46,676 nucleotides of DNA from Bernardetia sp. (GTDB lineage Bacteria; Bacteroidota; Bacteroidia; Cytophagales; Bernardetiaceae): the NCBI RefSeq assembly GCF_020630935.1, contig NZ_JAHDIG010000038.1, positions 1 through 46,676 of the forward strand. The letters run 5' to 3'. Every line of letters starts with the position of its first letter. Within the stretch, counting starts at the first letter, position 1. Below the pieces are notes generated by a model. That model was not told the origin of the DNA. It was given only the letters and a program-made list of their open reading frames with translations, and searched no databases. A program made the position numbers and the translations under genes. Positions 26,801-33,299 of the stretch are shown piece by piece.

Positions 26801-27670
26801 AAAGATATGCTCTTGCTTTTCTTGCTTCATTATGCTGCTTGTGTCTATCATGCTGTGCAGCTTTTGGCTGTGAGTGGAATGCCTTATCCGAAAGATTTTT
26901 GTTTTAGTGGAACAGGCTCAAAATATCTAAATCTTTTAGACCATAGCGAAGATAAAAATGGATTGCAGAAGTTTACTGAAATTTTTGCTCAAAAAACTTA
27001 TGAAAAGTATAGGGAATTGGGTATTGATGCAAAACCACAAAACGAAAATAGCTTTGATGTAGCAGAAGAAGAGGAAAATGTTTTTGAAGGCTTTGGAGAA
27101 TTAGAAGGTGGTTTACCAACTCAAGATACACAAGAGACTTTCGAAATTGGTGGAAATATCAATCTTCACATGACTAAAGAACCAAAAGAAGCGACCTGTT
27201 TTGGTGGGATTCATAGTTTTGCAGACTCATATAAAGACTTAGGTTTAGGGCAAAATATAAATACCATATTTTTGGGAGAAATTGATGCAAAAGCTGACGA
27301 ACTTTTGCCACAACGAAACCTAACTTATGAAGAACTTATTGATGAAAATGGAAGACCAACAGCAGCAGGAAATCAGCTTGCTATCCGAATCAATAAAAAC
27401 TTAGACCAGTTTTTAGAACTCTTCTTAGATATGAACAAAAATCCTCAAACTCGTTTTGAAGATTTCAACATCGAAACTAATTTAGATGCCTTTGAAAAAG
27501 GATTTAAAGCTATTAAGGCTAAAGAACTTGCCAAAGGAATGATTTATGAGCGTAGCAATGCTTCGGGTGGTTATACGCCCGTACGTGAGACATTCTTTTT
27601 CTATCCATTGCGAATCATTATCAGAGATTTGGCTCTTGCAATGGCAAAAAATAAAACAGTAAATATGTAA
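23852..27670 (+). CDS. Giant actin/Hsp70-fold ATPase-like protein
   Basis: This 1272-residue cytosolic protein has a C-terminal half with the three nucleotide-binding signatures of the actin/Hsp70/sugar-kinase superfamily. Phosphate-1 is FTVAVDFGTTNTFVAFTEDD (near 628), phosphate-2 is SVVSIDIGGGSTDIALVSNG (near 867) and the adenosine motif is DFCFSGTGSKYLNLLD (near 1016). The first about 620 residues show no recognised domain and look mixed alpha/beta. An acidic linker (EEEENVFEGFGELEGG) sits near 1070 and a final about 150-residue domain follows. The arrangement is reminiscent of the SrfB virulence-factor family, but I cannot prove membership. Next to a tubulin-like gene it is presumably the energy-coupling or chaperone-like partner. 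A short conserved-looking ending KNKTVNM follows. Confidence 0.85.
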   Translation: MAQNNSRHLLTLRKERNTDKKGWHTTEIYNASRIEEIDDPNGSKVAIPPSSIPTPFAQMHLYDVAFKMVNRLGHEGNTIYHSLVSECLDAIDLIYNLREHLQADRNGHFSLIEWNIDERTKALKESSNDGHQLLGKTLELFTGELSPFGKDLQGERKTPSFYILTYDSTPIISTSPLTFAFVSKTAEYEKEHFLELVSPIKTLDGRSMFTGLKPLHQRPMEFQNYMHRLFYLHKGLLNQMDNVHEYLRIQKEKFHTAKGSEIKEIYDENSKMGAFEMDYKDVVINGKTPRIERVAWKSCAPIITDGDLDSSYLIKPSPSKEKTARLEIGEGSNSKKVLPLVLQEGFDNPNFNYFKGKPWSNKTQVEFSLPKNKWADRNLPQIGYNYPYLVTTDLLAEDLVRMPYLINPDTFVVPQNHIHAQNVDFLLPVTDLYFKFFDEETLIDNLTIEEVESEQGNIKVTLKVPIKGNSNSPAFLTFTRFYDYGNPRNANNGKIINLVDDGKDETMDDIPSPFSISIYPFVRTGDAELDNMYKIMLLSSQLDNVEEYDLVAYNEEKPISSSDSAIEKISRFERKVEGSHLSVYSVTGTCFDALEIITPYTGKTGEKARGWVLPRWKKPPHRGTNPKPFTVAVDFGTTNTFVAFTEDDAATAGKIKTYPFFIGEEDMQAVTLNKPTADKKHVMLERYSFDDNAIGLATTFFQDRMFMPNLIGNPPTQEAIYQNWRNTFPIRTALIHSNDVKFDVLLNSAIGFLYEKDNLDIARHGQEVTTNLKWSAENSKLVEVFIEQILHMIRNKVILNGGDLSRTRLVWFKPLSLPKTLTDKLTKVWNENSRKILGKNVTIRLVNESEAPYFYYRATGKIDKSSSVVSIDIGGGSTDIALVSNGGKNRLATSAFFGANTLWEGRDSKDSNQSSEGGIVAKYRPWFKERIALTKKGISQAAGSRIEMIFNEIMDSGRFDSGDKSSFMFSAEHIDFAEKLSEDKDMLLLFLLHYAACVYHAVQLLAVSGMPYPKDFCFSGTGSKYLNLLDHSEDKNGLQKFTEIFAQKTYEKYRELGIDAKPQNENSFDVAEEEENVFEGFGELEGGLPTQDTQETFEIGGNINLHMTKEPKEATCFGGIHSFADSYKDLGLGQNINTIFLGEIDAKADELLPQRNLTYEELIDENGRPTAAGNQLAIRINKNLDQFLELFLDMNKNPQTRFEDFNIETNLDAFEKGFKAIKAKELAKGMIYERSNASGGYTPVRETFFFYPLRIIIRDLALAMAKNKTVNM

Positions 27671-27679
27671 TTTATAAAT

Positions 27680-27712
27680 CCTCAACGACGGCTTTATGCC
27701 TCGTTGACGGTT
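27680..27712 (+). repeat. CCTCAACGACGG/CCTCGTTGACGG hairpin element, copy 3
   Basis: The half-sites are separated by CTTTATG. It begins 10 bp after the actin-like stop codon and ends 62 bp before the start at 27775. Confidence 0.8.
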
Positions 27713-27774
27713 TTTGAAAATAGTCAAAGGCAAGCCTTTAACCTACAAAGTGACAATAAAAATCAATCTATCCC

Positions 27775-29457
27775 ATGAAAACACGTTACATTTTTTTATC
27801 TCTATTTTTTGTAGGAATATTCTTCTGTATTTCTCAAAATGGAATAGCTCAAACACCACAAGAAAATCAAAAAGTAGTTCATAAGGCAGTTGATAAAATG
27901 AACTATGAGTTTGCGCTGGCAATTCTGAAAAGAATAAATGAGTTAGACGAAAATGTAAAGTTTTCTGCTTCAAAACTAAAAGATACTACTTTTAGAAATG
28001 TAGAGAATCTAAAGCCAAGAGTAGAGGCACAGTCATTGAAAAGAATTTTTAGTCAAGAAAAACTAAGTGATAATACCATAGGGTATATTTATGATATAAA
28101 TTTCGTTAAGCAAAGTAGAAAAACATATTCTACTAATGATTTGGCTTCAAGTATAGAATCATTGGATAAGATTGAGAGAAAAATTCTACAAAGAACCAAT
28201 GATTTTGGAGAGCAATACAATAAATTCAAGCTACCATATAAGCAATATCAAAATTTAAAATTACGTCTTACTAAAATCAAAAATTCGGCTGTCAGTCAGT
28301 TGAAACCAAAGGAAAATCCAGATACAGAAATCAAAACAGACACCACTACAAAAGTAGAAGAGGATTCTACAAAACAAGAAAAAACAGAAGAAATCACTAA
28401 AGTAGAGGCTACCCAAAACATTTTTTATCAAATCAATGGAGGAGAAAAAAAAGAACTTGTAGGAAATCTTGAAACCGTTGTAGAAGGCGAAAAACCAACC
28501 TATAAATTTGGCTTGGATGTAAAAAGTACGGATTCAATAAGATTTAGTAATTCAGAAATAGATACCATGTTTTTAGCTTCAAATATGTCTTCGCCTCTTT
28601 TTTTAGAAAATAAAAATAGTCGTTTTATTATAGATTTGAATATCAGCCAAATGGAAGAAAATGATACAATTATGTGGATTATTTTTGCTGCGATAGCCAT
28701 TTTGGTGGGTGCGTATGTGATGTATCAACATTCAAAAAAAAAACAATCTGAAAAGCCTAGAAAAAATCAAAAGGAAGTAAAGAAAGACCCTTTGAGTAGA
28801 GATGATAAGCCTATCAAAACGCCTGTTGTTACTACTCCAAAAGTAGAAAACAAGCCTACACCAATAGATAAAACTAAAGAACAGATAGAAGCAGAAAAAC
28901 AAAGGTTACAAGCTATTCTTACCAATAAAAAACTATCTAACGAACAAAAAAAGAAAGAAGCTAAGAGTGAAAATATTTTGTTAGAAGTGGCTAAAAATGC
29001 AGAAGTACAAACTCTCCTCAAAAAAATAGAAGAGTTGCCAAAAGAAGAAGTCAAAGCAGAAACTACAAATAAAGCAAATACAGAAGAGACAAAAGAAGAA
29101 GTTCCTTCTAAAAACACTACAAACTACCACGAACCTTTGTATGTTTCGCTTTCCAATGTGGAAGAAATGGGAGTAAAATCGGAGCGAAAAAAGCCGATGA
29201 GTAACACCATTTTTGTCGTTCGTCCGTATAGTAAAGGAGATGAGCAAGCCAAAGAAGCAGATTTTTTATTGCATTCAGAAATAAAAGATATGGCATTTGA
29301 ATCTATTTTTCGTTCGATTGAAAAACTAGACCATTTGATAGAACATTCTACCTTTGTAGAGAGTGCAAAGAAAATTGAGCAAGTAGAAAAAGGAAAACTC
29401 ATCAAAGAAGACGGCGTTTGGAAAGTAAAAAAACGTTTGAGAGTAAAATTTTCATAA
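27775..29457 (+). CDS. Signal-peptide and single-TM protein with C-terminal domain shared with next gene
   Basis: This 560-residue protein has a Sec signal (MKTRYIFLSLFFVGIFFCISQNGIAQ). A periplasmic alpha-helical segment (about 27-160) is followed by a Lys/Glu/Thr-rich linker and a beta-like region, then one TM (MWIIFAAIAILVGAYVMY, 300-317). After the TM comes a basic stop-transfer sequence and a long charged coiled-coil-like cytosolic stretch. Residues about 456-560 form a domain (YVSLSNVEE, KPMSNTIFVVRPYSKG, FESIFRSIEKLD, VEKGKLIKEDGVWKVKKRL) that recurs at the C-terminus of the next protein. The topology would link periplasm and cytosol, so it is a good candidate for transmitting force or signal from the NTPases to the envelope. 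No known family is recognised. Confidence 0.8.
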   Translation: MKTRYIFLSLFFVGIFFCISQNGIAQTPQENQKVVHKAVDKMNYEFALAILKRINELDENVKFSASKLKDTTFRNVENLKPRVEAQSLKRIFSQEKLSDNTIGYIYDINFVKQSRKTYSTNDLASSIESLDKIERKILQRTNDFGEQYNKFKLPYKQYQNLKLRLTKIKNSAVSQLKPKENPDTEIKTDTTTKVEEDSTKQEKTEEITKVEATQNIFYQINGGEKKELVGNLETVVEGEKPTYKFGLDVKSTDSIRFSNSEIDTMFLASNMSSPLFLENKNSRFIIDLNISQMEENDTIMWIIFAAIAILVGAYVMYQHSKKKQSEKPRKNQKEVKKDPLSRDDKPIKTPVVTTPKVENKPTPIDKTKEQIEAEKQRLQAILTNKKLSNEQKKKEAKSENILLEVAKNAEVQTLLKKIEELPKEEVKAETTNKANTEETKEEVPSKNTTNYHEPLYVSLSNVEEMGVKSERKKPMSNTIFVVRPYSKGDEQAKEADFLLHSEIKDMAFESIFRSIEKLDHLIEHSTFVESAKKIEQVEKGKLIKEDGVWKVKKRLRVKFS

Positions 29458-29466
29458 ATAAAAACT

Positions 29467-29499
29467 CCTCAACGACGGCTTATGTCCTCGTTGATGGTT
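29467..29499 (+). repeat. CCTCAACGACGG/CCTCGTTGATGG hairpin element, copy 4
   Basis: The half-sites are separated by CTTATGT. It ends only 16 bp before the start at 29516, so it would overlap or adjoin the ribosome-binding region of that gene. Confidence 0.8.
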
Positions 29500-29515
29500 G
29501 AAAAAATAATCAAAA

Positions 29516-30262
29516 ATGGACGAACAAGAAATAGCAAAATATAAAGAACAGTTGCGCCTTCGAAAATTGGGGGTAGCTATTTATGAATTACAGACTATTT
29601 TAGGACAAAAAATAAGTGCTGCTGAAAAGACGCAAAAGGCAAAGAACTATTATCTCAAAATTGATAATGCTGTGAAAGGTGAGGGAGTGATTTTAGATTT
29701 GATGTACAAAATTACTGGAGAAAAAATAAATGCAGAAAATTATCAGAAGCCATTAAAAACACCTCCTAATCCTATCCGAAAAAATCAAACAGCACTCAAT
29801 AATTATCTACAAGAAAAACAAATACAAGCCAAAACAAAGCCTACAACTCTAGCAAAACAAACAGCTTCTAAAACGACAGTTACTGCGCCAGTTACACAAC
29901 CACCAAAACAAAACTCTTTTCCCATCACAACCTATCTTTCAATCAGAGATATTTATGAGGAAGATGATGAGACGTTCTTTAAGAAAGGAAGAGATAAGAC
30001 TGTTAGTAACAGCATTTTTGTAATCCATCAAATTTCAGCTACTGAAGCTACTTTTGAAACCTACAAAGAAATGAAAACTAATTTTTTCAATTCGTTTTAT
30101 CGCTCACTGTCTGGTTTTGTTTTTGCCTTTAATGTGGTGGGTTCTCCTTCTTTTGAAGATGACAAAGTTGAAACAATAGAAAAAGGAAAACTAACCAAAG
30201 AAAACGAGTATTGGAGAGTAACCCAAAAAGCTAAAATAGAATTTAAGAAAGCAGAAGAATAA
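29516..30262 (+). CDS. Cytosolic cluster protein with the shared C-terminal domain
   Basis: This 248-residue protein has no signal or TM. The N-terminal about 75 residues are helical (KYKEQLRLRKLGVAIYELQ) and a Pro/Thr/Lys/Gln-rich linker spans about 80-135. Residues 140-245 align by eye with the C-terminus of the preceding protein: YLSIRDIYEED, TVSNSIFVIHQ, FFNSFYRSLSG, IEKGKLTKENEYWRVTQKAK. The shared domain is absent from the other cluster proteins, so the two may form a complex through it or compete for one partner. The stop overlaps the next ATG (TAATG), indicating translational coupling. Confidence 0.75.
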   Translation: MDEQEIAKYKEQLRLRKLGVAIYELQTILGQKISAAEKTQKAKNYYLKIDNAVKGEGVILDLMYKITGEKINAENYQKPLKTPPNPIRKNQTALNNYLQEKQIQAKTKPTTLAKQTASKTTVTAPVTQPPKQNSFPITTYLSIRDIYEEDDETFFKKGRDKTVSNSIFVIHQISATEATFETYKEMKTNFFNSFYRSLSGFVFAFNVVGSPSFEDDKVETIEKGKLTKENEYWRVTQKAKIEFKKAEE

Positions 30263-30795
30263 TGTTTGACAGACCAGAAGAACAACAGCCTAGAAACTCT
30301 GGAAGAGTAAATCACGATGCAGAAAATACAAGCTCTTCGAAAGCAAGCACAAAATATATTTATATAATCATTGGTATCTTCGTTTTGTGTGGACTGATTG
30401 GAGGAGGATTTTTTTTGTATGATTTGGGTAAAAGCTCATCTTCAAAGCCCTATTCTAAACCCAATAGTGAAATCATACTTTCTGAACCTACTCAAACAAC
30501 TTCTTCAGAAGAGCGAAATACAGAAGAAATATCTTTTCAAGAACTTATTGGAGAATATACAGGAAACATCAAAAATGAAGTCGTTACAGTAAAAATCTTT
30601 GCAGAAGGAGAGAAAAAACGCTATTCATATTCCAAAAATAACCGTCTTTCCTATATGCTTTTTCATTTTCCAAAGACTAATGAAATCAATTTTCATAGAC
30701 CCAAAGAAGGATTGGCAGAGTTTAAAGCTATCAAAGAAGGAAATAGTATTGTGTTACGTTCTCCAAATGTGGAATTACGAAAAATAAATAACTAG
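30262..30795 (+). CDS. Single-TM protein of the cluster
   Basis: This 177-residue protein has a hydrophilic, Ser-rich N-terminus of about 30 residues, then one TM (KYIYIIIGIFVLCGLIGGGFF, about 31-50). A Ser/Thr/Pro/Glu linker leads to a C-terminal globular domain (about 95-170) with alternating short strands, probably on the periplasmic side. The N-terminus has no signal-peptide features, so the TM is likely a signal anchor. The start overlaps the stop of the previous gene, and the next gene begins 3 bp after its stop, so the three are tightly coupled. No family is recognised. Confidence 0.75.
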   Translation: MFDRPEEQQPRNSGRVNHDAENTSSSKASTKYIYIIIGIFVLCGLIGGGFFLYDLGKSSSSKPYSKPNSEIILSEPTQTTSSEERNTEEISFQELIGEYTGNIKNEVVTVKIFAEGEKKRYSYSKNNRLSYMLFHFPKTNEINFHRPKEGLAEFKAIKEGNSIVLRSPNVELRKINN

Positions 30796-30798
30796 AAT

Positions 30799-31236
30799 AT
30801 GCCAATAATAAGAAGTAAACACCAAGCTGGTGAAACCATTGAAGAATTTTATGCAAATGAAGATGTGGGGATGGCTTTCGTAATGACAGGAAAAGTAATG
30901 TTAAAACTGATAAAATTCATCAACGATAATGTTACTGAAACCAAATTATCCGTTTTTACATCTCACTATACAATGTGTATTCAGACGAAAGACTCTAAGA
31001 GGTTGAATGATTTTATCACTATTAATGCTGACCCAATTTCAGATACATATTATTTTAGTTATAAATTACCTACTGAAAAAAGTCCTTGGAAAAATGCGTG
31101 GGTTTCTGGCACAGCCAAAGGAGTAGAAGAAGGACTAATTTTTCTTATCAAATCAATGATAGGAACAGAGAAGTGGAAAGGTAATAAAGAACTAGAACAG
31201 TTAGCTAAGAAGTATAATATCTATCAAAAGGATTGA
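30799..31236 (+). CDS. Small cytosolic protein, last gene of the cluster
   Basis: This 145-residue protein has no signal or TM. Its sequence contains a short strand-helix pattern (MAFVMTGKVMLKLIKFINDN, WVSGTAKGVEEGLIFLIKSM) and ends in a helical LEQLAKKYNIYQKD. I do not recognise a family. It starts 3 bp after the previous gene and its 3' end overlaps the convergent coaE by 13 bp, so there is no terminator between them. Being so tightly joined to the cluster, it is probably a functional component rather than an unrelated gene. Confidence 0.7.
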   Translation: MPIIRSKHQAGETIEEFYANEDVGMAFVMTGKVMLKLIKFINDNVTETKLSVFTSHYTMCIQTKDSKRLNDFITINADPISDTYYFSYKLPTEKSPWKNAWVSGTAKGVEEGLIFLIKSMIGTEKWKGNKELEQLAKKYNIYQKD

Positions 31237-31847
31237 AACTTCTCATGCAACTCCAAAACCTGCTTAATCAACGGATGAGAAGCATCATTATAAATCACAA
31301 AATCGGCTCGTTTTAATTTTTCCTCTTCTGGCATTTGCTTGGCGATAATTCCTCTTACTTGTTCCTCTGTTCGGTGCGAATCTCTTTCCAAAACTCTTTT
31401 GATACGGTTTTCTAAAGGCGAATGAACTACAATAATAGCATCTAACACTTTATACGAATCTGATTCAAACATCAAGGCTGCTTCTTTCAGAAGATAAGAA
31501 CTTTTATTTTTATGTTCTTCATACCATGATGCATAATCACGTCCTACGGCTGGATGGACAATAGAATTGAGGATTTGTAGTTTAGAATTGTCATTTGGAT
31601 TGGAAAACACTGTTTTTACTAAAAAATCTCTATTAACTTCATTTTCAGACAGATAAACTTCTTCCCCAAAGGCTTTTTTAAGTTCTAGTTTTAGAATATC
31701 ATCTGTAACCATTACCATTTTAGCACGAGTGTCTGCATCATAGACAGCAATTCCCAATGTTTCGAAGATTTTACAGACTGTACTTTTTCCTGTACCTATA
31801 CCTCCAGTAATGCCAAGTTGAAGAATATCTCCTTTTTTCTGTATCAT
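31224..31847 (-). CDS. coaE: Dephospho-CoA kinase
   Basis: This P-loop kinase catalyses the last step of coenzyme A biosynthesis, transferring phosphate from ATP to the ribose of dephospho-CoA. The Walker A motif GITGGIGTGKST is at residues 12-23, followed by DADTRAK, VHPAVGRDY, EAALMFESDSYKVLDAIIVV and the RDSHRTEEQVRGIIAKQMPEEEK lid segment. A longer frame opens at 31967, but its first 40 codons overlap the DUF4231 gene and look non-coding, so I chose ATG 31847 (MIQKKGDILQ; 207 residues, the family's usual length). It lies 13 bp after the DUF4231 stop, suggesting one operon with DUF4231 and DUF3124 genes. Confidence 0.93.
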   Translation of the reverse strand: MIQKKGDILQLGITGGIGTGKSTVCKIFETLGIAVYDADTRAKMVMVTDDILKLELKKAFGEEVYLSENEVNRDFLVKTVFSNPNDNSKLQILNSIVHPAVGRDYASWYEEHKNKSSYLLKEAALMFESDSYKVLDAIIVVHSPLENRIKRVLERDSHRTEEQVRGIIAKQMPEEEKLKRADFVIYNDASHPLIKQVLELHEKFQSF

Positions 31848-31860
31848 TTTTTTATTGAAT

Positions 31861-32466
31861 TTAGGGTGTAGGTGATGGTGTGTTACGCAAAACATCATCT
31901 GTTGGAGTATCGTCTTCATCATCCTTATTTTTTGAACCTTGTAAGAAACGATTGATATCAGAAGCAACAGTTCCTTCTATTCGCTCTACAAAAAGTCGTT
32001 TCATAGCCATTTCATTCAAACCTTGATAAGGAGGAATCTTGAACTCATAATAATACTGTTCTTTCTTTAGATTTTCAGCAATATTTCTATAATTATACCA
32101 GTTGCTCATCGGTTGTTGGAGTTTATCTAAAGCAGCTACAATAGCAATAACACCCGAAATAATAGCACTCATCAGACCACTATATTCTTTAACCCAAGAA
32201 ATATATCCCCCCACAGCAACAATAATTGGAATCAAAGCTCCCAAGAAAATGACAATACGTTGATACCACATAAATAGATTTTTGTTGGCAACAGCTTTCT
32301 TGTCGTACCAAGTTACTTGTCCGATATAGCGTTTCATAAAATAATCTACATAATCGCTATGTGTCGTGATTTGGTGGTAATCCATCTGTTGTCCATATAT
32401 ATCTACTTTTATAGTATATGGATTGTGAGCAGAATTAGAACTGTCTTGTTTGTTATTATCTTCCAT
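31861..32466 (-). CDS. DUF4231 (SLATT-like) two-TM membrane protein
   Basis: This 201-residue protein matches the DUF4231 pattern. A helical start contains YFMKRYIGQVTWYDKKAVANK. Two membrane helices follow (WYQRIVIFLGALIPIIVAV and SGLMSAIISGVIAIVAAL), then WYNYRNIAENLKKEQYYYEF. DUF4231 is related to the SLATT domains that act as membrane effectors in some nucleotide-signalling conflict systems, but many members are stand-alone. No sensor or cyclase is nearby, and the gene sits between a lipoprotein gene and coaE (11-bp overlap with the upstream gene), so a defence role is only a possibility. The C-terminus is disordered and acidic, then Pro/Thr-rich. Confidence 0.85.
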   Translation of the reverse strand: MEDNNKQDSSNSAHNPYTIKVDIYGQQMDYHQITTHSDYVDYFMKRYIGQVTWYDKKAVANKNLFMWYQRIVIFLGALIPIIVAVGGYISWVKEYSGLMSAIISGVIAIVAALDKLQQPMSNWYNYRNIAENLKKEQYYYEFKIPPYQGLNEMAMKRLFVERIEGTVASDINRFLQGSKNKDDEDDTPTDDVLRNTPSPTP

Positions 32467-33145
32467 ATTCTTCGATAGTTTTTGATTCGGCAGTAAAAGA
32501 AAGTCCCCAGTTAGATTCTGTACTAATCATAATGGTTTCTACCATTGGCGAAACAATAGCTTTGCTACTTCTCCATTCCAAGATAAAGTTTGCTCCTACG
32601 CCTCCCTTATCGTCATAGAGAGCAACGACGTGATTTTTTGTTTCTAAAGGATTTACTTTAATAGGCAATTCAGTAGATTTTATTTCCTTCAAAACATTCC
32701 CTTCTGTGTCGTAATATTCTAAGCGAGTAATGTAAAATTCTGCATTAGGATTTACATTTCTTATGCTTAAAGTAGAAGAAAGACGCTCAGTTCGATGGTG
32801 TCCAATACTATAAATTTCTGAATAGACAGGCACATATAAAAGTTGCCCAAAAGCTAATGAATCTTTTAATTCATCTGTAGGAAACGAATTTGAACTCAAT
32901 GATTCTTTATCCTTAACATTAGAGAGCTTGATTAAACTTTTAGAATTGAGTTCTTTGATATAACTTAAATCTTCATCAGTATAGGTGGTTGTCCCTTGAT
33001 TTTTAGGAATAAAATCCTTTGAGCCAGAATCGCAGGAAGAGAGTAAAAATACACTTAGGCAAATTGAAAAATTAACAATGGAAAATTTACTGACAGATTG
33101 AACATTATTTCTTTTGAATAATAATGAAAAGCTTTGTTTGAACAT
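32456..33145 (-). CDS. DUF3124 lipoprotein
   Basis: This 229-residue lipoprotein has a long N-terminal extension and lipobox (VFLLSSC). The DUF3124 core starts near residue 100: FGQLLYVPVYSEIY, STLSIRNVN, YYDTEGNVL, GGVGANFILEW and ETIMISTESNWGLSFT, all signature segments of the family, whose function is unknown. It overlaps the next gene by 11 bp and heads the DUF3124-DUF4231-coaE transcript. The annotated N-terminus may be too long: the first about 20 residues precede the hydrophobic signal core, and a later in-frame start is not obvious. Confidence 0.88.
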   Translation of the reverse strand: MFKQSFSLLFKRNNVQSVSKFSIVNFSICLSVFLLSSCDSGSKDFIPKNQGTTTYTDEDLSYIKELNSKSLIKLSNVKDKESLSSNSFPTDELKDSLAFGQLLYVPVYSEIYSIGHHRTERLSSTLSIRNVNPNAEFYITRLEYYDTEGNVLKEIKSTELPIKVNPLETKNHVVALYDDKGGVGANFILEWRSSKAIVSPMVETIMISTESNWGLSFTAESKTIEEYGR

Positions 33146-33299
33146 TTTAGGTAAAATTAAAAATTCCTAACTCAAAATAAGAGGACTTTCAGAAAATTAT
33201 TTTTTGACAAAATATTGGTTGCTTTTTGCTTTTGCGAAAATCCTAAATAAAAGATGACCTAATTTACCATTTATAATTTACAACTTATCATTGGTGTTG

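Noticed and set aside
28900-29247. Minus-strand Cys/Phe-rich open frames opposite the single-TM protein
   Set aside because: They arise from the Lys/Glu-rich coding strand read in reverse and have no start context.
21678-29499. CRISPR array or insertion-sequence ends
   Set aside because: The hairpin elements are kilobases apart with whole genes between, without spacers or transposase.
20302-31236. Prophage with a PhuZ-type tubulin
   Set aside because: There are no capsid, tail, terminase or integrase genes, and the cluster has lipoprotein and membrane genes instead.
31848-31967. Upstream start for coaE
   Set aside because: The extension overlaps the DUF4231 gene in another frame and is not conserved in composition; the standard CoaE N-terminus starts at 31847.
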